A stretch of DNA of 6,608 nt from PNAI01 sp964575715 (GTDB lineage: Bacteria; Pseudomonadota; Alphaproteobacteria; Rhizobiales; Xanthobacteraceae). A program made the translations under genes and the position numbers. Under the pieces are notes generated by a model. The model made no database searches, had not been told where the DNA came from, and worked only from the letters and a program-made list of their open reading frames with translations. Of this stretch, positions 1-6,122 are shown piece after piece; positions within the stretch are counted from its first letter, which is position 1; each line of letters opens with the position of its first letter. The stretch lies in contig CAZNSG010000184.1 in NCBI GenBank assembly GCA_964575715.1, forward strand, positions 1 to 6,608. Direction: 5' to 3'.

Positions 1-1
1 G

Positions 2-37
2 TCAGAACCGCCGTCGGAGGTTGCCCCGCAGGAATGA
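2..37 (+). CDS. possible C-terminal tail of an upstream gene (partial)
   Basis: Read from base 2, this frame gives the short tail SEPPSEVAPQE and then a TGA stop at 35-37. The stop lies 7 bp before the strong palindromic terminator at 45-84, which is where a gene end would be expected. The tail has no recognisable domain, and eleven codons are too few to judge coding potential. The other forward frames stay open through the terminator, which makes them less likely. It could equally be non-coding. The call rests only on the position of the stop relative to the terminator. Confidence 0.3.
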   Translation, partial: SEPPSEVAPQE

Positions 38-44
38 AACGCGA

Positions 45-84
45 CAAGCAAGAAGGCCCCCGATATCGGGGGCCTTCTTGCTTG
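45..84. terminator. 40-bp perfect palindrome, likely bidirectional intrinsic terminator
   Basis: The two 20-base arms are exactly complementary around the centre GATATC (62-67). The inner stem GGCCCCCGATATCGGGGGCC (55-74) is GC-rich. It is flanked on the left by A-rich CAAGCAAGAA and on the right by T-rich TTCTTGCTTG, so a transcript in either direction would show a GC stem followed by a pyrimidine-rich, U-rich tail. There is no uninterrupted run of Ts, so termination strength is uncertain. It would end transcription from the left and insulate the catabolic locus to the right. Confidence 0.7.
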
Positions 85-142
85 CGTCCGTGCTGCACTT
101 TTACTCCGGCCAGCCGCTGCAAAATCTCTCCGGCGTTGACAC

Positions 143-433
143 GTGCAGCAGGTTGAGCAGCTCAAGGCGCAAAGCGGGGTCCAGCGGGTTGCGGAGTTTC
201 TCGTTTCATTGTCTTCAGTCGATTATGGCCCCTGCGATATTGCGCTGCCTTATGACAAGGTGCTGATCGCGGCGCGGCTGGGCCTAAAGCCCGAATCGTT
301 GTCGCGAGCATTCGCCAAGTTGAAATCGCTTGGCGTCGCGGTGCACGATTCACACGTAGCGATAAGCGACGTCGCCAAGCTGCATCGACTGGCCTCTGAC
401 GATCGCGGTGCTATCCGGGGCACCTTGAAATAA
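143..433 (+). pseudogene. Crp/Fnr-family regulator, C-terminal DNA-binding fragment
   Basis: This 96-codon frame matches only the end of the dimerisation helix (VQQVEQLKAQSG) and the winged helix-turn-helix of Crp/Fnr regulators (helix-turn-helix at about residues 36-60, with LPYDKVLIAARLGLKPESLS). The recognition helix carries E51-S-L-S54-R55, the Glu-x-x-Ser-Arg pattern with which FNR/FixK proteins read TTGA half-sites. Family members are normally about 220-250 residues; the whole cyclic-nucleotide-binding-like sensor domain is absent. An in-frame TGA at 137-139 lies just upstream, and the preceding 130 bp are unrelated and contain a terminator, so a simple frameshift does not explain the loss. 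The GTG at 143 is only the first possible start and has no clear ribosome binding site. Most likely this is a decayed 5'-deleted regulator. A short expressed DNA-binding peptide is possible but unsupported. Confidence 0.75.
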
Positions 434-577
434 TGCAGTTAGATTATTACGACCGAGCAGCCTTCGCCTATTCAAGAATTTTTCGTTGGTGGCGTCGCCA
501 TGACGCTGCTGCCAGAGCAAACCGTTTCGAAACGAGAACTTCAAAAAACATTTAAATGCGATGACGGTGCTATTAGC

Positions 578-617
578 TTGACACAAGTCAAAGCAAATAA
601 TGGCTCAGCCGTATGAT
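578..617 (+). promoter_or_regulatory. FNR/FixK-type box and -10 element before the Rid gene
   Basis: TTGACACAAGTCAA (578-591) is a perfect dyad of the form TTGAC-N4-GTCAA and fits the FNR/FixK consensus TTGA-N6-TCAA. Twenty bases after it is TATGAT (612-617), one mismatch from TATAAT. This spacing puts the box centre about 40 bp before the expected transcription start near 624, the class II activator arrangement. The 60 bp from 541 to 600 are only about one third G+C, in contrast to the coding regions. Together these point to an oxygen-responsive promoter for the downstream Rid gene, whose start lies about 58 bp past the predicted transcript start. Confidence 0.75.
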
Positions 618-681
618 CTGATCTCGCAAATTATTGGAGCGATTGGCGAACAGTCTCACCGCCCGTCGAGGAAAGCCAGCC

Positions 682-1095
682 ATGTCAGCTCAGATCTTGC
701 TACCTCCCGGTTGGAAGCCGCCTATCGGATACGCCAACGGCGTTGTCGTGCCGGCGGGCCGTATTGTCTTCATCGCCGGGCAGGTCGGTTGGGATGAGCA
801 GCAGAAGTTTCAAAGCGAAGATCTCGTCCCGCAGTTCGAGCAAGCATTAACAAACGTGCTCGCCGTGCTCGCGGAGGCGGGTGGAGCGCCGGATCATATC
901 TGCCGCATGACGGCCTATTGCATCGACAAGCCGCGTTACCTGGCTGCACGATCCGAGCTGGGGCGTATCTGGCGACGGTTGATTGGCAAGCATTACCCGG
1001 CCATGAGCATGATCTTCGTCGCCGATCTGCTTGATCATCCCGCCAAGATCGAACTTGAGGCGACCGCTGTCATACCGGCTGCTGCCGCTGGTTGA
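682..1095 (+). CDS. Rid/YjgF/UK114-family protein, non-RidA subgroup
   Basis: The 137-residue product has the single-domain Rid fold pattern: N-terminal VVVPAGRIVFIAGQVGWD (about 21-38), the middle helix QFEQALTNVLAVLAEAGGAP (51-70), and the C-terminal strand KIELEATAV (122-130). Rid proteins form cytoplasmic trimers, and true RidA hydrolyses reactive enamine/imine intermediates. Here the family motif PARS reads PAMS, so Met108 replaces the catalytic arginine (Arg105 in E. coli RidA), while Glu124 matches the conserved glutamate. That places it with the Rid subgroups not expected to have RidA deaminase activity; such members are often encoded in catabolic clusters. The ATG at 682 is chosen because GAGGAAAG (668-675) sits 6 bp before it and the family N-terminus fits; the in-frame TTG at 634 has no such site. 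It stands alone behind its own FNR-type promoter. Its exact reaction is unknown. Confidence 0.9.
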   Translation: MSAQILLPPGWKPPIGYANGVVVPAGRIVFIAGQVGWDEQQKFQSEDLVPQFEQALTNVLAVLAEAGGAPDHICRMTAYCIDKPRYLAARSELGRIWRRLIGKHYPAMSMIFVADLLDHPAKIELEATAVIPAAAAG

Positions 1096-1162
1096 TCGTT
1101 CGGGGACAGCCAATCGTGCATCGGATATGGAGCGCTGCCCTGGCGTGCGCCGATACATTGGG

Positions 1163-1176
1163 TTGACTTAGATCAA
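1163..1176 (+). promoter_or_regulatory. FNR/FixK-type box before the ABC transporter genes
   Basis: TTGACTTAGATCAA matches TTGAY-N4-RTCAA exactly, the full FNR/FixK consensus. It lies about 190 bp before the binding-protein start. Possible -10 elements follow at 1193-1198 (TATGCT) and 1203-1208 (TATCTT), each a four-of-six match to TATAAT. Neither sits at the exact class II spacing, so the transcript start is uncertain but probably near 1205-1215. The site would place the importer, and probably the molybdoenzyme behind it, under the same low-oxygen control as the Rid gene. Confidence 0.7.
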
Positions 1177-1232
1177 GTTCGCCGCCCCGACTATGCTCTA
1201 GTTATCTTATGCAATTAGTCGCTCCGATAGCC

Positions 1233-1266
1233 GCTGATTTTGCCCGCCATTCGGCGGTGAGTCAGC
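1233..1266 (+). other. possible hairpin in the 5' leader of the binding-protein gene
   Basis: Outer arms GCTGA (1233-1237) and TCAGC (1262-1266) enclose inner arms CCGCC (1244-1248) and GGCGG (1253-1257) with a 4-base ATTC loop, giving two stacked stems separated by an internal loop. It falls in the presumed 5' untranslated region, which is about 150 nt long. No T-run follows, so it is not an intrinsic terminator. I do not recognise a riboswitch class. It may stabilise the message or have no role. Confidence 0.3.
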
Positions 1267-1366
1267 AGGGGCTTCGCGGTGCTCTAATGGTCCGAGTCTA
1301 AACTCTCAACACGGAGAGAGAAAAATCAAGCGAAGATTTTAGCACGATGGCAACGGAGGAAAGTCC

Positions 1367-2545
1367 ATGTTCGGGAAATCAATCGTCAAAGGACTGATGG
1401 CAGCCGCGTTTGTCGGTTCATTTGCGGCCGGCGCTCTGGCGCAGGAAGTTGTGAAAGTTGGGCTGATCCTGCCGATGACGGGTCCGTTTACGTCGACCGG
1501 CAAGCAGATCAACGGGGCGGTTCGTCTCTACATGCAGGAGAACGGCACGACCGTCGCCGGCAAGAAGATCGAGGTCATCCTCAAAGACGACGCGGGCAAC
1601 CCCGATTCAACCAAACGGCTGGCCCAGGAGCTCGTGGTCAACGACAAGGTGCACTTCCTGGCCGGCTTCGGCCTCACGCCGCTCGCACTTGCCACCGCCC
1701 CGATCGCGACCGAGGCTAAGGTACCGCAGATCATCATGGCGGCCGGCACCTCGATCATCACCGAGCGCTCGCCTTACATCGTGCGGACGAGCTTCACCGT
1801 CCCGCAAAGCAGCGCGACCATGGGCGAATGGGCGGCCAAGAACAACATCAAGAAGGTAGTGACGCTCGTCACCGACTACGCGCCCGGTCATGACGCGGAG
1901 AAGTCGTTCACGGAGCGCTTCAAGGCGAATGGCGGCGTGGTCGTCGCCGATTTGCGCGTGCCGATCGCCAACCCCGACTTCGCGCCGTTCCTGCAACGGG
2001 CGGCCGACGCCAAGCCGGATGCGATCTTTGTGTTCGTGCCCTCCGGGCCGGGCGCCATCGTGATGAAGCAGTACGTCGAACGCGGCCTCGACAAGGCCGG
2101 CATTAAGCTGATCGGCACGGGCGACCTCACCGACGACGACATCCTGCCCGGCTACGGCGACGTCGCGCTTGGCATCGTCACCGCGTTTTTCTATTCCACG
2201 GCGCATCCCTCGCCCAAGAACAAGGCCTATGACGCCGCCTTCCGCAAGCTCAATCCCGGCATGCGGCCGAACTTCATGTCGGTCGGCGGCTATGACGGCA
2301 TGCACCTCATCTACGAGGCGTTGAAGAAAACCGGTGGCAAGACCGACGGCGATTCGCTCGTCGAAGCGATGAAGGGAATGAAGTGGGAGAGCCCGCGCGG
2401 GCCGATTCAGATCGATCCGGAGACGCGCGACATCATCCAGAACATTTACATGCGCAAGGTCGAGAAAGTCGGCGGCGAACTTTTCAACATCGAATTCGCA
2501 ACCTTCGAAGCGGTTAAGGACCCGGTGAAGGCTGCGAAAAAATAG
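1367..2545 (+). CDS. HAAT-family ABC importer, periplasmic substrate-binding protein
   Basis: The 392-residue product captures the substrate in the periplasm and delivers it to the LivHMGF-type importer encoded downstream. It begins with a Sec signal peptide: positively charged start, hydrophobic stretch at about 7-24, and likely cleavage after A23-L24-A25. No lipobox cysteine is present, so it should be soluble. The rest fits the Peripla_BP_6/LivJ fold, with LILPMTGPFTSTGKQINGA (33-51), an ILKDDAGNPDSTKRLAQEL segment (71-89), DYAPGHDAEKSFTERF (170-185) and GGYDGMHLIYEAL (307-319). Length is typical of the family. The ATG has a strong GGAGGAAAG site (1355-1363). Binding proteins of this type in Bradyrhizobium and Rhodopseudomonas include ones for aromatic acids as well as branched-chain amino acids, so the ligand is open. 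A terminator follows directly, which should raise its message over that of the permease genes. Confidence 0.95.
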   Translation: MFGKSIVKGLMAAAFVGSFAAGALAQEVVKVGLILPMTGPFTSTGKQINGAVRLYMQENGTTVAGKKIEVILKDDAGNPDSTKRLAQELVVNDKVHFLAGFGLTPLALATAPIATEAKVPQIIMAAGTSIITERSPYIVRTSFTVPQSSATMGEWAAKNNIKKVVTLVTDYAPGHDAEKSFTERFKANGGVVVADLRVPIANPDFAPFLQRAADAKPDAIFVFVPSGPGAIVMKQYVERGLDKAGIKLIGTGDLTDDDILPGYGDVALGIVTAFFYSTAHPSPKNKAYDAAFRKLNPGMRPNFMSVGGYDGMHLIYEALKKTGGKTDGDSLVEAMKGMKWESPRGPIQIDPETRDIIQNIYMRKVEKVGGELFNIEFATFEAVKDPVKAAKK

Positions 2546-2560
2546 TGGGTTCTGCATGGC

Positions 2561-2593
2561 GCGCGGTGGGCCAATGCCCGCCGCGCATTTTTT
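2561..2593 (+). terminator. intrinsic terminator between binding protein and permease genes
   Basis: Arms GCGCGGTGGGC (2561-2571) and GCCCGCCGCGC (2576-2586) form an 11-bp stem with one T-G wobble and a CAAT loop, followed by A and six Ts (2588-2593). This is a classical Rho-independent terminator 15 bp after the binding-protein stop. No convincing promoter is visible in the 86 bp from here to livH, so readthrough probably supplies the downstream genes at a lower level. Confidence 0.85.
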
Positions 2594-2601
2594 CATATTA
2601 G

Positions 2602-2651
2602 GGAATCATCAATCGAAGCGGCCCAGTCCAGATAAAAGAAGCTGTGATTCC
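2602..2651. repeat. short inverted repeat in the gap before livH
   Basis: GGAATCA (2602-2608) and TGATTCC (2645-2651) are exact 7-base complements separated by 36 bp. They lie between the terminator and the ribosome binding region of livH. They could form a long-loop stem in the message or be an operator, but 7-base arms also arise by chance and I know no matching motif. Confidence 0.3.
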
Positions 2652-2679
2652 ACACTAAGTGAGGCGGTGTAGAACGCAT

Positions 2680-3540
2680 ATGCTGACAATTCTATTTGAT
2701 GGCATTGCCTATGGCATGCTGCTGTTTGTGCTGGCGTGCGGACTATCAGTCACGCTGGGGTTGATGAATTTTGTCAACCTCGCCCACGGCACCTTCGCCA
2801 TGGCGGGCGGTTATGTCACCGTTGTTCTCGTCAATCGTCTGGGCGTGCCGTTCTTCGCTTCGCTGCCGCTCGCCTTTCTCGCCAGTGCGCTCATCGGAGC
2901 GGTCCTCGAGCGCACGCTCTACGTGCACGTCTATGCCAAGAGCCCCCTCGAACAAGTCCTGTTCACCATCGGCCTGGTTTTCATGTCGGTAGCGGCCGTC
3001 GACTATGTGATGGGATCGCAGCAGCAATTCGTCACCTTGCCGAGTATGCTGCAGGGTCAGTTCCGGGTATTCGGGGTCGGCGTCGGCAAATACCGTCTCC
3101 TCATCATCGTCGTCTGCGGATTGTTGACGATCGCCCTGCAGTTGATTCTGGCGCGAACGCGCTTCGGCAGCCGGCTGCGCGCGTCGGTCGACGATCAACG
3201 TGTCGCGCGCGGGCTTGGCATCAATGTCGGTGGCGTGTTTGCGCTGACGTTCGCGTTCGGGTCGGGTTTGGCGGGGCTTGGCGGCGCGCTCGGCGCCGAG
3301 ATCCTTGGCCTCGATCCGAATTTTCCTCTGAAGTTTATGATCTACTTCCTGATCGTGGTAACGGTCGGTGGTACCTCAAGCATCACCGGCCCCTTCCTGG
3401 CCTCGATCCTGCTTGGCATCGGCGACGTGGCCGGCAAGTACTATTTGCCGCAGTTTGGTGCCTTCATCATTTACACCATCATGATCGTGGTGCTGATTTG
3501 GCGGCCGCAGGGTCTCTTTGCGCGCGCTACGTCGCGCTAG
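2680..3540 (+). CDS. livH: HAAT-family ABC importer permease, LivH type
   Basis: This 286-residue inner-membrane protein is one half of the importer channel. It is strongly hydrophobic with about eight membrane segments. LivH hallmarks are present: GLMNFVNLAHGTFAMAGGY (27-45), the cytoplasmic coupling loop GSRLRASVDDQRVARGLGI (163-181) that contacts the ATPases, and the family ending WRPQGLF (274-280). The ATG at 2680 is preferred to an in-frame GTG at 2659 because family members begin close to MLTILFDGIAYG and GAGGCGGTG (2661-2669) precedes it. Length is normal for LivH. It partners LivM, whose gene starts 9 bp after its stop. The symbol names the family; leucine as substrate is not implied. 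Confidence 0.93.
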   Translation: MLTILFDGIAYGMLLFVLACGLSVTLGLMNFVNLAHGTFAMAGGYVTVVLVNRLGVPFFASLPLAFLASALIGAVLERTLYVHVYAKSPLEQVLFTIGLVFMSVAAVDYVMGSQQQFVTLPSMLQGQFRVFGVGVGKYRLLIIVVCGLLTIALQLILARTRFGSRLRASVDDQRVARGLGINVGGVFALTFAFGSGLAGLGGALGAEILGLDPNFPLKFMIYFLIVVTVGGTSSITGPFLASILLGIGDVAGKYYLPQFGAFIIYTIMIVVLIWRPQGLFARATSR

Positions 3541-3549
3541 GCATAGAGC

Positions 3550-4608
3550 ATGAGCAAGCCACAGATGTCGCTTTCTCTCGCCACCGAAGTCGCTCAACGC
3601 CTCGCCAGCCGCGCGCGGTGGTCGCCGCTTGAAATCGGCTTTTGGCTCGTCGCGCTGGCGACAGTTTATCTGCTCCCTGGCCGCCATCTGATCCTGACCG
3701 AGATTGTCATCTGGGCATTGTTTGCCCTCTCGCTCGACCTCATTCTCGGTTATGCAGGGATCATCTCACTCGGGCACGCCGCATTCTTCGGCTTTGGCGC
3801 CTACGTGGCCGGCCTTTTGGCGAAGCATGGAATTATCACCGAACCGGTCCTTGCTCTCCTCGTCTCCGGCCTGGCTACAACCATGCTCGGATTCGCGACA
3901 AGCTTCCTCGTCTTGCGCGGCTCCGATTTAACGCGGTTGATGGTGACGCTTGGAGTCTCGCTGGTGTTGCGCGAGCTCGCCAATCGTTATGCCGAGCTTA
4001 CCGGCGGGGCCGATGGCTTGCAGGGCGTGACAATGGCTCCCGTGCTGGGACAGTTCAGGTTCGACCTGTACGGGCATACGGCTTACGTTTACAGCCTTGT
4101 GGTGCTGTTTGTGATGTTCCTGCTCGCCCGGCGCATTGTCAATTCGCCGTTCGGTCTTTCGTTGCTTGCCGTCAAAGGCAATGCGCTTCGCGCTTCTGCC
4201 ATTGGGATCGCGGTCAACTGGCGGCTGGTCGCGATCTACACCATCTCGGCCGGCTATGCGGGAATTGCCGGCGCCCTCCTTACGCAGACGACGGCCTTTG
4301 CTTCGCTGGAGGCGTTTTCGTTCGACCGTTCAGCAGACGCGCTTTTGGTGTTGATCATCGGCGGGACGGGATATCTCTATGGCGGACTAATCGGCGCGAT
4401 TATCTTCAGGCTGATGCAGGATTGGCTTGCCAATATCACCCCGCAATATTGGCAGTTCTGGGTCGGCCTCGTTCTCGTGCTTATTGTCCTTATTGGTCGC
4501 GACCGCATGGCGACGTGGACCATGCCCATTCGTAACGTGCTCAACCAGCTCAACGAGCGAATTATGCGCAGGGCCGCGACGCGTACCTCCTCTGAGCGGG
4601 GGAGCTGA
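3550..4608 (+). CDS. livM: HAAT-family ABC importer permease, LivM type
   Basis: The 352-residue product is the second channel subunit, with a polar N-terminal extension of about 25 residues, then about eight to ten membrane segments and a charged cytoplasmic tail from about 317. LivM hallmarks are GYAGIISLGHAAFFGFGAY (67-85), GGADGLQG (152-159), the coupling loop SPFGLSLLAVKGNALRASA (199-217) and GGTGYLYGGLIGA (271-283). The ATG at 3550 lacks a good ribosome binding site and follows the livH stop by 9 bp, so translational coupling is likely; an ATG five codons further in (3565) is an alternative. It ends 3 bp before the ATPase gene livG. Confidence 0.93.
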   Translation: MSKPQMSLSLATEVAQRLASRARWSPLEIGFWLVALATVYLLPGRHLILTEIVIWALFALSLDLILGYAGIISLGHAAFFGFGAYVAGLLAKHGIITEPVLALLVSGLATTMLGFATSFLVLRGSDLTRLMVTLGVSLVLRELANRYAELTGGADGLQGVTMAPVLGQFRFDLYGHTAYVYSLVVLFVMFLLARRIVNSPFGLSLLAVKGNALRASAIGIAVNWRLVAIYTISAGYAGIAGALLTQTTAFASLEAFSFDRSADALLVLIIGGTGYLYGGLIGAIIFRLMQDWLANITPQYWQFWVGLVLVLIVLIGRDRMATWTMPIRNVLNQLNERIMRRAATRTSSERGS

Positions 4609-4611
4609 ATC

Positions 4612-5364
4612 ATGCCGCCCGTGCTCGAAACCATCGGCCTTGAGAAAATCTTTGGCGGCATCATCGCCGCCAACCAGGTGTCGTTGCGGGTCGAGAAAGG
4701 TGCACGTCACGCGCTCATTGGCCCAAACGGCGCCGGCAAGACCACGGTGATCAATCTTCTCAGCGGTCTGCAACGGCCAACCGCTGGCCGCATCCTGCTC
4801 GATGGGACGGACATTACCCATTTTGAACCGCATGATCGGGTTCGCCTTGGCATCGCCCGCACCTTCCAGATCAATCAATTATTTCCAGAGCTGACTCCTT
4901 TGGAAACACTCGGTCTGGCCATCTCGGAGCGACATGGTTCGGGCCGGGATTGGTGGCGCGTCGTCGGCCGCAAGGCGCAAATCGCTGACGACATGGTCGA
5001 TGTCCTCACCCGCTTCCACTTGACCGACGTGATGCATGAACGCACCGCGACCTTGCCCTACGGCAAGCAGCGGCTGCTCGAGATCGCGCTGGCGATCGCC
5101 TGTCGACCACGGGTGCTCCTGCTTGATGAACCGGCGGCCGGCGTACCGGAAGCCGAGCGTCATGAACTGCTGGCGATCATCGCGGATCTTCCCAAGGACG
5201 TGACGGTGCTGCTCATCGAACATGACATGGATATTGTCTTCTCCTTTGCCGACCGGATTTCCGTCCTCGTCAACGGCGCGTTGCTTGCCGAGGGGACGCC
5301 CGATGAAGTGGCCCGCGATGCTCGCGTCAAAACCGCCTATCTCGGAGAATCGGCCGATGCCTAG
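4612..5364 (+). CDS. livG: HAAT-family ABC importer ATPase, LivG type
   Basis: This 250-residue cytoplasmic ATPase drives transport with LivF by ATP binding and hydrolysis at the dimer interface. All motifs are present: Walker A GPNGAGKTT (37-45), Q-loop RTFQ (Gln86), a LivG-style signature LPYGKQR (148-154) in place of LSGGQ, Walker B VLLLDEPAAG (168-177) with Glu173, and the switch histidine in IEHD (His204). The LPYG form of the signature is usual for LivG and is not a defect. Length is standard. GGGGGAG (4598-4604) lies 7 bp before the ATG and overlaps the end of livM. Its stop overlaps the livF start. Confidence 0.95.
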   Translation: MPPVLETIGLEKIFGGIIAANQVSLRVEKGARHALIGPNGAGKTTVINLLSGLQRPTAGRILLDGTDITHFEPHDRVRLGIARTFQINQLFPELTPLETLGLAISERHGSGRDWWRVVGRKAQIADDMVDVLTRFHLTDVMHERTATLPYGKQRLLEIALAIACRPRVLLLDEPAAGVPEAERHELLAIIADLPKDVTVLLIEHDMDIVFSFADRISVLVNGALLAEGTPDEVARDARVKTAYLGESADA

Positions 5365-6097
5365 TCTGCTTGCAATCGACAAGCTCAAGGCCGGTTACGG
5401 TGAAGCCATCGTGCTTCCGCAGATTTCGCTCGCCGTGGCTGAGGGGCAGGCGCTTGCCCTGCTCGGGCGCAATGGCACGGGAAAGACCACACTGATCAAC
5501 TCGATCGTCGGCGTCACGCGCCGCTTCGGCGGGTCGATCCATCTGGATGGGAAGGACATTACGCCGTTGCGTCCGGATCAACGCGCTCATGCCGGAATCG
5601 GCTGGGTGCCGCAGGAGCGCAACATCTTCAAATCGCTGACGGTCGAGGAAAATCTGACCGCCGTTGCGCGTCCGGGATCGTGGACGCCCGCAAAGATCTA
5701 TGAATTGTTTCCACGCCTGCTGGAACGAAGAAGTAATCTTGGAAGTCAGTTGTCGGGCGGCGAGCAACAGATGCTTGCCGTTGGCCGCGCGCTGGTCCTT
5801 AATCCGCGCATCCTCCTTTTGGATGAGCCGCTCGAAGGATTGGCACCGATTCTCGTCGAGGAGTTGCTCGCCGCGCTTCGCCGCATTATTCGCATCGAGG
5901 GGGTTTCTGCGATCTTGGTGGAGCAGAACGCGCAGAAAGTTCTCAGTGTCACTGATCGCGTGGCAATTCTTGATCGAGGCTCTGTCATCTACGAAGGAGA
6001 AAGCGCCGCCCTTAGGACCAATCGAGAGGTTCTCGAAACGCATCTCGGCGTGACGGAGGCCAGCTCGCGCCGTAGTGCTAACCCGAAGCAACTTTGA
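5357..6097 (+). CDS. livF: HAAT-family ABC importer ATPase, LivF type
   Basis: The 246-residue product is the second ATPase of the importer. It shows Walker A GRNGTGKTT (37-45), Q-loop WVPQERNIF (Gln86), signature LSGGEQQM (132-139), Walker B ILLLDEPLEGLAP (152-164) and LVEQN, in which Gln190 takes the switch-histidine position as is normal for LivF. The ATG at 5357 is chosen because family proteins start near LLAIDKLKAGYG, and CGGAGAA (5343-5349) precedes it. A longer frame opening at 5222 would run deep inside livG and is unlikely. The start overlaps the livG stop by 8 bp (ATGCCTAG), indicating translational coupling and equal amounts of the two ATPases. The last 15 or so residues are a polar, poorly conserved tail. 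Confidence 0.95.
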   Translation: MPSLLAIDKLKAGYGEAIVLPQISLAVAEGQALALLGRNGTGKTTLINSIVGVTRRFGGSIHLDGKDITPLRPDQRAHAGIGWVPQERNIFKSLTVEENLTAVARPGSWTPAKIYELFPRLLERRSNLGSQLSGGEQQMLAVGRALVLNPRILLLDEPLEGLAPILVEELLAALRRIIRIEGVSAILVEQNAQKVLSVTDRVAILDRGSVIYEGESAALRTNREVLETHLGVTEASSRRSANPKQL

Positions 6098-6122
6098 GCC
6101 TTGCAAAGGGGATGTTCCATCA

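Noticed and set aside
500..616. Small + strand frame of 38 codons starting MTLLPEQTVSKREL
   Set aside because: It has no ribosome binding site and runs through the FNR-type box and into the -10 element, so the promoter explains the region better.
634..681. TTG start that would extend the Rid protein by 16 residues
   Set aside because: The ATG at 682 has a good GAGGAAAG site and matches the usual Rid N-terminus; the extension has no family similarity that I can see.
600..797. 65-codon + strand frame starting ATG at 600
   Set aside because: It starts before the predicted transcript start near 624, has no ribosome binding site, and overlaps the Rid gene out of frame.
1607..2596. 329-codon open frame on the - strand opposite the binding-protein gene
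   Set aside because: It mirrors the GC-rich codon bias of the well-supported + strand gene, its translation is arginine- and histidine-rich with no domain, and it covers the terminator. It is a shadow frame.
2736..3632. 298-codon + strand frame over livH and the start of livM
   Set aside because: It is out of frame with the clear LivH protein; the translation is Arg/Ala/His-rich, low-quality sequence with no family features.
3642..4535. 297-codon + strand frame within livM
   Set aside because: It lies wholly inside the strongly supported LivM gene in another frame, and its Arg-rich composition is typical of a shadow frame.
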